Origin: Polycladomyces zharkentensis
Lineage (GTDB): Bacteria > Bacillota > Bacilli > Thermoactinomycetales > JIR-001
NCBI RefSeq assembly: GCF_016938855.1
Contig: NZ_JAFHAP010000008.1
Span: 186,280 to 250,279 of the forward strand
Direction: 5' to 3'
Length of the DNA: 64,000 bases
A model generated the notes under the pieces. That model did not search any database, was not told the DNA's origin, and saw only the letters and a list, made by a program, of their open reading frames with translations. Numbering within the stretch: position 1 is the first letter of the stretch; each line of letters opens with the position of its first letter. The translations under genes were made by a program, and so were the position numbers. Of this stretch, positions 8,824-17,503 are shown one piece after another.

Positions 8824-9579
8824 ATGCGGTTAAAGGGAAAAGTGGCGATTGTCACCGGCGGGGCAAACGGGATCGGCCGCGCCGCCGCCAAAGAGCTGAT
8901 CCGGGAGGGGGCCAAGGTGGTAGTGGCGGATCTTGACCGGGCCAACGGTGAGCGGACGGTGGCCGAGATTGAAGCCGAAGGGGGATCTGCCCGCTTCTTC
9001 CAGGCAGACATCTCGCAATACGACAGTGTGAAGGTGTTGGTTCAGGATACTCTCCGCCATTTCGGCAAGTTGGACATCATGTTCAACAACGCCGGTGTCG
9101 TCAATCGGCGTGAGTCCCTTTTGGATTTGCCGGTAGAAGAGTATCACCGTACCGTGGAAGTCAATCAGCACGGGGTTTTCTACGGGATCAAGGCGGCGGG
9201 AAACGCGATGAAGGAAAACGGAGGCGTCATCATCAACACCGCCTCCATTTACGGCTTTATCGCCGACCGTAAATATTTCCCCTACCATGCAAGCAAGGGC
9301 GCGGTAGTGATGATGACCAAAGCGGCTGCCTTGGAGCTGGCCCCCTACAACATCCGCGTCGTAGCCATCGCGCCGGGGCTGGTGGATACGGAGATCGTGA
9401 AGCCGTTGAAAGCGCGCTCTGAAGTTTGGCAAGCGGTGGAAAAAGCACATATGCGCGGCAGGGCGGGGAATCCCGTGGAAGTGGCCAAGGTGGTGGCATT
9501 TCTTGCCAGCGATGACGCTTCCTTTGTCAACGGATCCGTCCTGTTTGTCGACGACGGCGCGGTCGCCTTTAAACGATGA
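8824..9579 (+). CDS. Short-chain dehydrogenase/reductase
   Basis: A 251-residue classical SDR. TGGANGIGRA is the NAD(P)-binding loop, NNAG follows at about residue 90, and the catalytic Ser-Tyr-Lys set appears in NTASIYG and YHASKGA. VADLDRANGE after beta-2 carries an Asp, suggesting NAD(H) preference. GGAGG lies eight bases before the ATG. It probably oxidises a hydroxyacyl intermediate of the operon's pathway, though SDR specificity cannot be read from sequence. The 183 bases downstream, to the next gene, hold no recognisable coding. Confidence 0.88.
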   Translation: MRLKGKVAIVTGGANGIGRAAAKELIREGAKVVVADLDRANGERTVAEIEAEGGSARFFQADISQYDSVKVLVQDTLRHFGKLDIMFNNAGVVNRRESLLDLPVEEYHRTVEVNQHGVFYGIKAAGNAMKENGGVIINTASIYGFIADRKYFPYHASKGAVVMMTKAAALELAPYNIRVVAIAPGLVDTEIVKPLKARSEVWQAVEKAHMRGRAGNPVEVAKVVAFLASDDASFVNGSVLFVDDGAVAFKR

Positions 9580-9762
9580 AACAGGAAGGACGAGACGGAG
9601 GAAGAGATGATCATGCACGGAGCGGATGGCGAATACAAGTACCCAGGGAGATCTTTCTGAATGAATGGCCCCCAAGACGGCAACGGGCAATTTCTTCGCC
9701 GGCGGCTCACAGACATGGCGAGGAAGGAAGCATGGAAGCAGCAAATACGTAACAGGAGCTGA

Positions 9763-10527
9763 ATGCATTTGGCAAAGAAGATGCGTGTTTGGCTGAAAAA
9801 AGAAGAGATTGATGCCGCCAGGCTGACGGGGGCAACGGCCGTCGTCATGGATGTTCTCCTGGCGACAACGACGCTTCTTGCCATCATTGAGGCTGGCGCC
9901 CGCAGGATCTTGCCCGCCGGCAGCCTGGAGGAGGCGCATCGTTTGGCGGATGAACTGGCATCCCCCCTTCTCCTGACCGGAGGGGAGGAGGGTGGCGTCA
10001 TTGTCGACGGATTCGATTGCGGCCCTTTTCCCGATGAATATCCCGCGGAAAAAGTGAAAGGAAAAGATGTCATCTATCTCACCACCAACGGCACCCGGGC
10101 GATTCACCGCGCCAAAACTGCTGACGAGCTGTTGATCGCCTGCCTTCGCAACGCTCCCGCGGTAGCCCGTTACTTGCAGAAGGTAGAGACCGAAACCGTC
10201 TGGCTGATCTGTGCCGGCTCTCAGGGGTGGGTTTCCCTGGAAGATACCTTGTGCGCCGCCGTCATTTTGGCGGAGATGGACCTGACCGGGTGGGATTTGG
10301 ACGATACCAGCCTGTTGCTGCAGCAATTGGGCGTCAGCCACCGGGGAGACATCCCTTCCCTTTTGAAAAAAGGTCGGGTAGGCCGGTGGTTTGAACGAGA
10401 AGGGCTGACCCACGTCTTCCGTCATACGGGGGAGGTAGGGGCCAGTAATACCTTGGTCTTCTTACAAGACGGGCTGCTTGTACCGCTACAAAGCAAAGTG
10501 GGTTGGAGGGAAGCACATGGAAGATAA
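9763..10527 (+). CDS. comB: ComB-family phosphatase (2-phosphosulfolactate phosphatase-like)
   Basis: A 254-residue protein matching the ComB family: VVMDVLLATTTLLAIIEAGA near the N-terminus, TGGEEGG, FDCGPFPDEYP, TTNGTRAI, CAGSQGWVSLEDTLCAA. Known ComB is a Mg-dependent phosphatase acting on 2-phosphosulfolactate in coenzyme M synthesis. Bacterial homologues are common outside that pathway and mostly uncharacterised. No other coenzyme M gene is present. The gene overlaps the kinase gene by 11 bases, so the two are probably translationally coupled. A role removing or recycling a phosphorylated intermediate made by the kinase is conceivable but unproven. AGGAG precedes ATG 9763 closely; ATG 9781 is an alternative. 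Confidence 0.8.
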   Translation: MHLAKKMRVWLKKEEIDAARLTGATAVVMDVLLATTTLLAIIEAGARRILPAGSLEEAHRLADELASPLLLTGGEEGGVIVDGFDCGPFPDEYPAEKVKGKDVIYLTTNGTRAIHRAKTADELLIACLRNAPAVARYLQKVETETVWLICAGSQGWVSLEDTLCAAVILAEMDLTGWDLDDTSLLLQQLGVSHRGDIPSLLKKGRVGRWFEREGLTHVFRHTGEVGASNTLVFLQDGLLVPLQSKVGWREAHGR

Positions 10528-11578
10528 GACGATTCCCGTTCGCGAAGGGGAGGAATTTGACCGGGAAAAGGTGGCTCGTTTCTTAAGGGAACACATCGAC
10601 GGCCTGGCGGATGTCCCCATGGAAGTACGGCAGTATCCCACCGGGGCTTCCAACCTGACCTATTTCATCCGGATCGGGGAGTGGGAAGCGGTGCTGCGTC
10701 GTCCTCCCTTGGGTCCGTTGCCGCCCAAGGCCCACGACATGGAGCGGGAAGCAATGCTGCTGGAGAAGCTGCATCCAGTATTTCCTCTGGCACCGAAGCC
10801 TTATGTCATCTGCCGGGATGTTTCCGTCTTGGGAGCAGTCTTTTATGTAATGGAACATCGGCGGGGTGTCGTCATCGATGATGCTTTTCCCCCGGAGGTG
10901 AAGCCGACACCGGATCTCTGCCGGCGGATTTCCGAAGCGATGGTGGACACCTTGGTGAAGCTCCATGACATCGATTGGCGGGAAGCGGGGTTGGCCTCCA
11001 TGGGACGTCCCACGGGATTTTTGGCGCGGCAAGTGAAGGGGTGGATCACGCGGTATGAAAAGGCGAAGACCGACGAAATCCCAGAAGTGGCGCCCCTCGT
11101 CCGCTGGCTGTCGGAAAACGTGCCTGAGAGTCCCGCTCCGACGGTGATCCACAACGATTACAAGCTGAACAACATCCTGTGGGATGCGGAGGATGCGGCT
11201 CAACCTGTGGCGGTGCTGGATTGGGAGATGACCACCATCGGCGATCCCCTCTTTGACCTGGCTGTGGCTTTAAGTTACTGGGTACAGCCGGACGATCCCG
11301 AGGAGCTGACCCGTGTGTTGCCCACGGTAACCACCTGCCCCGGCTTTGTCTCCCGGGAGGAATTGATTGAGCGATATGCCCAAAAGAGCGGACGTGACCT
11401 TTCTTCCCTGCACTTTTACATGACTTTCGCCTATTTCAAAAATGCGGTGATCCTGCAGCAGATCTACGCCCGCTGGAAAAGGGGGCAGACGAAGGATAAG
11501 CGGTTTGCCTCCTTCGGAGAGTGGGTGCGCCATCTGATCCGACACGCCGATGGCTTGGCCCGGGCTGGAAAACGGTAG
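10517..11578 (+). CDS. APH-fold kinase, ACAD10/11 N-domain/LvaA-like
   Basis: A 353-residue aminoglycoside-phosphotransferase-fold protein. The start at ATG 10517 is set by GGAGGG six bases upstream. Residues 212-219, HNDYKLNN, form the Brenner catalytic loop (Asp214 as base, Asn219 for Mg), and DWE at 235-237 is the metal-binding DFG equivalent. VLRRPPLGPLPPKAHDMERE is typical of the ACAD10/11 kinase domain, which phosphorylates the 4-hydroxyl of 4-hydroxyacyl-CoA before the dehydrogenase-like partner removes it. That partner is the product of 6862-8064. Antibiotic resistance is an unlikely role in this context. Confidence 0.85.
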   Translation: MEDKTIPVREGEEFDREKVARFLREHIDGLADVPMEVRQYPTGASNLTYFIRIGEWEAVLRRPPLGPLPPKAHDMEREAMLLEKLHPVFPLAPKPYVICRDVSVLGAVFYVMEHRRGVVIDDAFPPEVKPTPDLCRRISEAMVDTLVKLHDIDWREAGLASMGRPTGFLARQVKGWITRYEKAKTDEIPEVAPLVRWLSENVPESPAPTVIHNDYKLNNILWDAEDAAQPVAVLDWEMTTIGDPLFDLAVALSYWVQPDDPEELTRVLPTVTTCPGFVSREELIERYAQKSGRDLSSLHFYMTFAYFKNAVILQQIYARWKRGQTKDKRFASFGEWVRHLIRHADGLARAGKR

Positions 11579-11625
11579 TCCAGAAAAAATCCAAATATAA
11601 ATATAAGGCAGAAAGGGGCCTGACC

Positions 11626-12408
11626 ATGTTTGAAACGATCCTTTTTGAGAAAGAGGAAGGGTTGGCAACGATCACACTGAACCGTCCCCAGGCGCTGAAC
11701 GCTTTTGACGAGCAAATGCATGAAGAGATCTATCAAGCGGTGAACCTGGCGGCCGGGGATGCCGATGTCCGCTGTATCCTGCTGACGGGGAGCGGCCGGG
11801 GGTTCAGCGCCGGTGCAGACATCAAAGTGATCAAGGAGGCAACCGGGGAAGTGGATCTCGGGGAATATCTCAGGAAGACCTATAACCGACTCTTGCTCAG
11901 AATCCAGGAAATCGAAAAGCCCTTTGTTGCCGCCCTTCACGGACCGGTCTACGGGGCGGGCTTAGGCGTGGCTCTCGCTTGCGACTTTCGCATCGCCGCC
12001 CCCAGTTCCAAATACTGCATGGCTTTTATCAACATCGGCTTGGTTCCCGATGCCGCCACCTCTTTCTTCCTTCCCCGGATAATCGGATTGGGCCGGGCGT
12101 TGGAGATGACTATGACCGGGGAGCCGGTGGACGCTGAGGAAGCGTACCGCATCGGTTTGGTCAACAAAGTGGTGGCGGAGGAGGAGTTGGTCAAAGAGGC
12201 GAAAGCTTTCGCACGGCGCTTGACACAGGCTCCCACCAAAGCCCTCGGCTTGAGCAAAAGGATGTTGTGGCAAAGCTTTGAAAGCGACCTGGCCACTGCT
12301 CTGAACCGGGAAGCCGAGTTCCAGGCGGCTTGCGGCAGGTCAGCGGATCACAAGGAAGCGATCGCCGCTTTTTTCGAGAAACGGAAGCCCAACTTTATCG
12401 GTAAGTGA
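11626..12408 (+). CDS. Enoyl-CoA hydratase/isomerase, PaaG-like
   Basis: A 260-residue crotonase. GRGFSAGADIK and GPVYGAGLGVALACDF form the oxyanion hole. The first catalytic Glu of hydratases is absent (GVALACD instead of GCELAMACD), and the second position reads NIGLVPDAATSFFLPR, as in PaaG-type isomerases that use an Asp. Isomerase activity is therefore more likely than hydration. GAAAGGGG is the ribosome site. It follows the kinase after a short AT-rich gap of about 45 bases. Confidence 0.85.
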   Translation: MFETILFEKEEGLATITLNRPQALNAFDEQMHEEIYQAVNLAAGDADVRCILLTGSGRGFSAGADIKVIKEATGEVDLGEYLRKTYNRLLLRIQEIEKPFVAALHGPVYGAGLGVALACDFRIAAPSSKYCMAFINIGLVPDAATSFFLPRIIGLGRALEMTMTGEPVDAEEAYRIGLVNKVVAEEELVKEAKAFARRLTQAPTKALGLSKRMLWQSFESDLATALNREAEFQAACGRSADHKEAIAAFFEKRKPNFIGK

Positions 12409-12420
12409 GGAGGAATCATC

Positions 12421-13179
12421 ATGCGATTGAAGGATCGCGTCGCCTTTATCACCGGGGCCGGACGGGGGATCGGCAAAGCGATTGCCCGGCGTTTTGCCCG
12501 AGAAGGAGCCAAGGTGTGCTTGACGGATATCGATGAGGCAGGAGTGTACACTTCTGCTGAAGAGCTGGAAAAGGAGGGGCTTACGGTATTTGCCGTCCGG
12601 GTGGACGTCACAGACCGCGGCCAAGTGGAGGCGGCCGTCGAGGAGACGGTGAATCGCTACGGCCGCTTGGATATCCTGGTGAACAACGCCGGGGTGATCC
12701 GGGACAACCTCCTCTTTAAGATGAGCGACGAGGATTGGGAGACGGTGATGAATGTTCATCTGAAGGGAGCGTTTTACTGCAGCAGGGCGGCTCAGAAGTA
12801 TATGGTGGAGCAAAAGTACGGTCGCATCATCAACATCTCCTCCACCTCCGCCTTGGGAAACAGAGGTCAAGCCAACTACGCCGCCGCCAAGGCGGGCCTG
12901 CAAGGATTCACCAAGACCTTGGCCATCGAGTTGGGGAAATTTGGCATTACCTGCAACGCCGTCGCCCCCGGATTTATCGATACCGAGATGACCCGGGCGA
13001 CGGCGGCTCGAATCGGGGTGGATTTCGACCAGCTCTTGGAGATGTGGGTGAAGGAGATTCCGGTAGGAAGAGTCGGAAAACCGGAGGATATCGCCACTGC
13101 TTGCCTTTTCTTCGCTTCGGAAGAGGCATCTTATGTCAACGGACAGGTGCTGTACGTAGCCGGAGGACCCAAAGATTGA
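12421..13179 (+). CDS. Short-chain dehydrogenase, FabG-like
   Basis: A 252-residue SDR with the TGAGRGIGKAIA cofactor loop, NNAGVIRDNLLFKM, and a catalytic SSTSALGN...YAAAK set. The overall pattern matches 3-oxoacyl-ACP/3-hydroxyacyl-CoA dehydrogenases. LTDIDEAG after beta-2 suggests NAD. GAGGAATCATC precedes the ATG. It probably performs the 3-hydroxyacyl oxidation step after MaoC hydration in this operon. Confidence 0.88.
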   Translation: MRLKDRVAFITGAGRGIGKAIARRFAREGAKVCLTDIDEAGVYTSAEELEKEGLTVFAVRVDVTDRGQVEAAVEETVNRYGRLDILVNNAGVIRDNLLFKMSDEDWETVMNVHLKGAFYCSRAAQKYMVEQKYGRIINISSTSALGNRGQANYAAAKAGLQGFTKTLAIELGKFGITCNAVAPGFIDTEMTRATAARIGVDFDQLLEMWVKEIPVGRVGKPEDIATACLFFASEEASYVNGQVLYVAGGPKD

Positions 13180-13196
13180 TCCGCGAGGTGAGTCCC

Positions 13197-13646
13197 ATGT
13201 GGCAACACTTGATCGGAAAGCGTTCCGAGCCGGTGACCAACTGGGTGGAGCGGGGAGCGGTAAAGCGATTTGCCGAATCGATTCAGGATTTGAATCCGCT
13301 CTATTTTGACGAGGGAGAGGCAAGAAAGAGCCGTTGGGGGCGGTTGATCGCCCCGCCCACCTTTCCGATGACTTTTGACTACGGACGGATCGAGGGGTTG
13401 AGCCTGCCGGAGAGCGGGTTGATCCACGGCGATCAGACCTTCCGATACCGCCGCCCCCTCTTTGTCGGGGAAGAGGTCTCCTGCTACACGGTGTTAAAGG
13501 ATGTGACCGAGAAAAAGGGGAAAAGCGGCCATCTCACCTTTCTGGTCTTTGACCGGATCGGGGAAGACCGGGAAGGTGAGCCCATCTTTACCGCAACCAC
13601 GACGGTGGTGGTCACCGAAGCGGTGAAAAGGGGGATAGCGGGATGA
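13197..13646 (+). CDS. MaoC-like N-terminal dehydratase domain protein (FAS1_DH type)
   Basis: A 149-residue hot-dog protein. The start is ATG 13197 (MWQHLIGK), after GCGAGGTGAG. FAESIQDLNPLYFDE, APPTFPMTFDY and the later HGDQTFRYRRPLFVGEE fit the N-terminal, non-catalytic half of two-part MaoC hydratases. It overlaps the next gene by four bases (ATGA), and that gene encodes the catalytic half. The two should form a heteromeric R-specific enoyl-CoA hydratase. Confidence 0.82.
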   Translation: MWQHLIGKRSEPVTNWVERGAVKRFAESIQDLNPLYFDEGEARKSRWGRLIAPPTFPMTFDYGRIEGLSLPESGLIHGDQTFRYRRPLFVGEEVSCYTVLKDVTEKKGKSGHLTFLVFDRIGEDREGEPIFTATTTVVVTEAVKRGIAG

Positions 13647-14065
13647 AACCGGTCGCGTTAACGTGGCAAAAAGGGCAAGAGCTGCCGGCAGTGACACTGC
13701 CGCCGGTAACGAGGTTGCAGCTGATCAAATACGCCGGGGCTTCCGGGGATTTCAACCCGATTCACACCATCGACGAAGCGGCCGAACAAGCTGGCTTGCC
13801 CGGGGTGATTGCCCACGGGATGCTGACCATGGCCACCATGGCGCGCCTGTTTACCCCTTATTTGGACCAGGGGTTTATTCAGCGCTTTTACACCCGGTTT
13901 GCAGGCATGGTCTTCGTTGGTGACGCGCTCACCATCAGCGGCAAAGTCGTCGAAACCCAATACACAGAGGAGGGAGAGCTCGTCACCTTCGACGTTTTTG
14001 CCAAAAACCAAAAAGGGCAGGTTGTCGCCAAGGGCAGTGTCGATTTTCTCGTCTTCAGGGATTAG
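13643..14065 (+). CDS. MaoC-like R-specific enoyl-CoA hydratase, catalytic half
   Basis: A 140-residue MaoC hot-dog protein. YAGASGDFNPIHTIDEAAEQAG contains the catalytic Asp and His of the hydratase-2 motif (D-x-N-P-x-H), and GVIAHGMLTMATM follows as expected. It overlaps 13197-13646 by four bases and would pair with it. It hydrates trans-2-enoyl-CoA to the (R)-3-hydroxyacyl-CoA. Confidence 0.86.
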   Translation: MKPVALTWQKGQELPAVTLPPVTRLQLIKYAGASGDFNPIHTIDEAAEQAGLPGVIAHGMLTMATMARLFTPYLDQGFIQRFYTRFAGMVFVGDALTISGKVVETQYTEEGELVTFDVFAKNQKGQVVAKGSVDFLVFRD

Positions 14066-14071
14066 AAAAAC

Positions 14072-14101
14072 GCAGGTGATGGGTTGAGCCATCGCCTGCT
14101 T
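14072..14101 (+). terminator. Hairpin after the MaoC pair (possible attenuator)
   Basis: GCAGGTGATGG / CCATCGCCTGC form an 11-base stem around a six-base loop. Only a weak T-run (TTCC) follows, so it may dampen rather than stop transcription into the SDR and ligase genes. Confidence 0.45.
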
Positions 14102-14171
14102 CCATACTTGTTGGGATTCCCGGGTAAGCGGATACTTCTAATTGCCAACCAACTGGGATGGGGTGATAAAG

Positions 14172-14945
14172 TTGACCGTATTCGATTTATTTCGTTTGGA
14201 CGGAAAAGTCGCCATCGTGACTGGCGGAGGAAGGGGATTGGGGCAGCAGATTGCCCAAGCCTATGTGGAAGCCGGCGCGAAAGTCGTGCTCTGTTCTCGA
14301 AGGGTGGAGAACTGTGAACAAGTGAAATCTGAACTGGAGGCACAGGGGGGAGAGGCTGTTGCGCTTCCCTTGGATGTCACCCATCCTGACTCGGTGAACG
14401 AAGTCGTCGCCAAGACCATCGAACGCTTCGGCCGCATCGATATCTTGGTCAACAATTCCGGTACCTCTTGGGGCGCGCCGGCTTTTGACATGCCCTATGA
14501 AGCGTGGCAAAAGGTGATCCAAACCAACCTGACAGGCACATTCCTGATGTCTCAGGCCGTCGGCCGTCACATGCGCGATCAGGGGGGCGGCAAGATCATC
14601 AACATTGCGTCTGTGGCCGGATTGCGAGGCTCTGAGCCGGAGGCATTGGACGCGGTCGGTTACAATGCAAGCAAAGGCGGGGTGATCACGCTGACCAAAG
14701 ATCTGGCTGTGAAATGGGCTCGCTACAACATTTGTGTCAACGCGATCGCACCCGGTTTTTTTCCCACGAAGATGACGAAAGTCGTGCTGGAACGCGGTTA
14801 CGACCGGATTATCGAGGCTACGCCCCTCCGACGGGTCGGGGGAGAACGTGATCTGCAAGGAGCGGCCCTTTATTTCGCATCGGCGGCCTCCGATTTCGTC
14901 ACTGGGCAGATCCTCGCGGTCGATGGTGGTTCAATGGCGAAATAG
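14172..14945 (+). CDS. Short-chain dehydrogenase (gluconate 5-dehydrogenase-like)
   Basis: About 257 residues if started at TTG 14172, which has GGGGTGA five bases upstream; GTG 14163 and TTG 14142 are alternatives. The protein begins with LTVFDLFRLDGKVAIVTGGG, a start like those of gluconate 5-dehydrogenase-type SDRs. GGGRGLGQQIA is the cofactor loop, NNSGTSWGAP follows, and SVAGLRG...YNASKGG gives the Ser-Tyr-Lys set. LCSRRVENCE after beta-2 has Arg residues, favouring NADP. Its substrate is not determinable; being next to an acyl-CoA ligase, it may be the 3-oxo reductase or dehydrogenase of the pathway. Confidence 0.85.
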   Translation: MTVFDLFRLDGKVAIVTGGGRGLGQQIAQAYVEAGAKVVLCSRRVENCEQVKSELEAQGGEAVALPLDVTHPDSVNEVVAKTIERFGRIDILVNNSGTSWGAPAFDMPYEAWQKVIQTNLTGTFLMSQAVGRHMRDQGGGKIINIASVAGLRGSEPEALDAVGYNASKGGVITLTKDLAVKWARYNICVNAIAPGFFPTKMTKVVLERGYDRIIEATPLRRVGGERDLQGAALYFASAASDFVTGQILAVDGGSMAK

Positions 14946-15012
14946 CCTGTAGGTAAAAGTCAAGTGCTTCAGAATGGGAACGATGGTTCCAACATTCAAG
15001 GTGAGGTGTGAA

Positions 15013-16689
15013 ATGATGACGGAGCGCCATTTTCAGTTCTGGCCGAAACGTCTGCCAACCACACTGACCATCCCGGAGACGACCATATACGACAACCTTG
15101 AGGTTTCTGCCCGGCGTTACCCGCAAAAGACTGCCATCCATTACTATGGAAACACCATTTCCTATCGAAAACTGTGTGATGAAGCGAATGCGCTCGCAGG
15201 GTATCTTCAGACAGAACTGGGCGTGGCAAAAGGTGACAGGGTCGTTCTTTACATGCAGAACTCGCCGCAATACATTGTTGCCTTTTACGCCATCCTGCGT
15301 GCGAACGCGGTGGTAGTCCCGATCAACCCCATGAATACCACGGATGAATTGGCGTTCTATGTCACAGATTGCGGTGCAAAGGTAGCCATCATCGGTCAGG
15401 AACTGTATGAACGGATCGCCCCCGTTTTGCAGAAAGGCGTTCTCAAACATCTCATTGTCGCTGCGTATTCGGATTATTTACCCGGAACGGTCGAATATGA
15501 ACTGCCAGAGGCGGTAGCTGCTGCCCGGCGTGACATCGACAACACTGCGGTGACATCCTGGAACGAAGCACTGGCCGGAGGATATCGACCGGGTCCGATT
15601 GAAGCGGGGGCGGATGACTTGGCGGTACTCCCGTATACGTCGGGGACGACCGGTAAGCCGAAGGGCTGCATCCACACGCACCGGACGGTCCAGGCGAACA
15701 TCGTCGGCAGTTGTGCTTGGTATCAGCTCACCCCGAATGCCACCATTTTGGCGACGCTGCCTTTATTTCACGTGACCGGTTTGCAACACAGTATGAATGC
15801 GCCGATTTACGCAGGCAGCACAATCGTGCTCTTAACCCGCTGGCATCGGAATGTTGCGGCTCAGTTGATTGAGCGGGCAAAGTGCACGCACTGGACAAAC
15901 ATCGCGACAATGGTGGTGGATTTTCTGGCAAACCCCAATTTGTCCAAATACCGTCTCCATTCGATGTGCCTCATCGGGGGTGGAGGAGCGCCCCTGCCGA
16001 AAGCAGTGGGAGAGAAGTTGTACCAGTTGACGGGGATTCGCTACGTCGAAGGGTACGGATTATCCGAGACGATGGCACAGACTCATTTCAATCCACTGGA
16101 TCGTCCAAAACTGCAGTGCGTCGGGGTTCCGTCCTTCGACGTCGATGCACGCGTTGTCGATCCCGAAACCCTGCGGGAACTCGGCCCGGGTGAAGAAGGG
16201 GAGATTGTCGTGCGCGGGCCACAGGTGTTTAAAGGATACTGGAATCGTCCGGAGGAAAACAACAAGGCTTTCGTCGAGATCGATGGGAAGACGTTTTTCC
16301 GCACAGGCGACATCGGCAAATACGACGAGGAAGGTTATTTCTTTATCATCGATCGCCTCAAGCGCATGATCAATGCTGCCGGGTTCAAAGTATGGCCTGC
16401 GGAGGTTGAATCCATCCTGTACAAACATCCCGCTGTGGAGCATGCGTGCGTCATCGGCGCACCTGATGATCGCCGCGGCGAGACGGTGAAAGCGTTTATC
16501 GTCCTGAAAGAGACAGCGGTGGGCACTGTCACGGAAAAAGACATCATTGTCTGGTCCAAGGGACAGATGGCAGAGTACAAATACCCTCGTATCGTGGAGA
16601 TTGTTCGCTCTCTTCCCATGTCTGGAAGCGGTAAAATCCTCTGGCGGGTGCTGCAGGAAGAAGAACTGAAAAAGCAAAAACAAGCATGA
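15013..16689 (+). CDS. AMP-forming acyl-CoA ligase
   Basis: 558 residues, within the ANL superfamily range. The start is ATG 15013 or 15016, after AGGTGTGA. YTSGTTGKPKGCIHTH is the P-loop motif near residue 200. YGLSETMAQTHFNP, FRTGDIGKYDEEGYFFIIDR and the C-terminal SGKILWRVL Lys motif are all intact. It activates a free acid to its acyl-CoA and would feed the dehydrogenase, kinase and MaoC genes upstream. Chain-length preference is unknown. It is the last gene before a truncated sigma-54 regulator copy. Confidence 0.9.
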   Translation: MMTERHFQFWPKRLPTTLTIPETTIYDNLEVSARRYPQKTAIHYYGNTISYRKLCDEANALAGYLQTELGVAKGDRVVLYMQNSPQYIVAFYAILRANAVVVPINPMNTTDELAFYVTDCGAKVAIIGQELYERIAPVLQKGVLKHLIVAAYSDYLPGTVEYELPEAVAAARRDIDNTAVTSWNEALAGGYRPGPIEAGADDLAVLPYTSGTTGKPKGCIHTHRTVQANIVGSCAWYQLTPNATILATLPLFHVTGLQHSMNAPIYAGSTIVLLTRWHRNVAAQLIERAKCTHWTNIATMVVDFLANPNLSKYRLHSMCLIGGGGAPLPKAVGEKLYQLTGIRYVEGYGLSETMAQTHFNPLDRPKLQCVGVPSFDVDARVVDPETLRELGPGEEGEIVVRGPQVFKGYWNRPEENNKAFVEIDGKTFFRTGDIGKYDEEGYFFIIDRLKRMINAAGFKVWPAEVESILYKHPAVEHACVIGAPDDRRGETVKAFIVLKETAVGTVTEKDIIVWSKGQMAEYKYPRIVEIVRSLPMSGSGKILWRVLQEEELKKQKQA

Positions 16690-16724
16690 GGAAGAAGCGT
16701 TTCCCCCCGCTCGTTGATATTATT

Positions 16725-17395
16725 CAGAATGAATGAAAAAATAAAACGGAAATGTATCAGCTCTTCCGAGGAGGTAGATGGGTAAAAACAGCAGGTTTTG
16801 CTAAAAAACTGGTTCAGCATCTTGGACCATTTGGATGAGATTTTCCCGTTTATCGGCAACGATACGGAGATCCTTCATGCCAACAGTGCCTATTCCCGGC
16901 TGATTGGCGTCCCCAGGGATCAGGTGATTGGCAGGCGTTTATCCGACATCGAGCCCAAAGCCCGGATCATCGAGGTGCTGGAGTCGGAGTGGCCGGTCTA
17001 TCACGATTACTCCTATATCGAATCCGTGGGCATGGATATCGGGTAATAGTTTTCCCGTCTACGCCGAAGAGAAAAAGTAGGGTAGGTTGGTATTTTCCCC
17101 CGGTTTCGCTGTTTTCTGCCGACTCCCCCCGTATGGTGCAAGAAGGAAAAGGCGGCCGGCAACGTGCGGGAACTGCAAAGCTGTATCGAGTACATGTACG
17201 CCCTCTCCGAAGGGCATCTTCTGGATGTTCAGCACCTGCCGCAGCACATCTGGGAGTCGGTCAAAGGCAACCAGAACGCCATTGGTGAGTGCAGAGAAGA
17301 AACCCCGGCTCTTTCCTTGAAAAAGGAAGCCTCTTCCAAAGCAAACCTGAAAGAGGTCGTGGAGCAGGTGGAAAAAGAAATGATTATCAAGGACC
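16725..17395 (+). pseudogene. Gutted copy of the sigma-54 activator at 22799
   Basis: Sequence 16730-17060 is nearly identical to 22745-23065 (leader plus PAS domain). Sequence 17160-17390 is nearly identical to 23872-24105 (end of the AAA+ domain and linker). The AAA+ core with Walker A, GAFTGA and Walker B is deleted, a stop follows MDIG at 17045, and the C-terminal Fis-type helix-turn-helix is missing. The start codon region is altered too: ATGGGCAAG has become ATGGGTAAA in a shifted context. No functional activator can result. It probably arose from a duplication flanking 17.4-22.7 kb followed by deletion. Confidence 0.9.
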
Positions 17396-17420
17396 GTTCC
17401 TTTGAGGAACGGATTTTTTT
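17394..17420 (+). terminator. Rho-independent terminator
   Basis: CCGTTCC-TTTGA-GGAACGG followed by ATTTTTTT. It closes the regulator pseudogene and insulates the germination operon. Confidence 0.85.
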
Positions 17421-17503
17421 ATCCTTTTGTTTCCCGGTTGTGTTTTCTTTTTTTTGCTTTAGTACAAAATAATGGATAGATATCGAAGGGGGAGCTGTCA
17501 TCC

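Noticed and set aside
8830-10425. A 531-codon open frame on the minus strand
   Set aside because: It runs antisense to an intact SDR and the comB-like gene, has no recognisable domain and no good ribosome site. GC-rich codon use of the true genes keeps this frame open.
10517-11578. Aminoglycoside resistance gene
   Set aside because: The APH fold is present, but the closest pattern is the ACAD10/11 kinase domain and the neighbours are all acyl-CoA enzymes.
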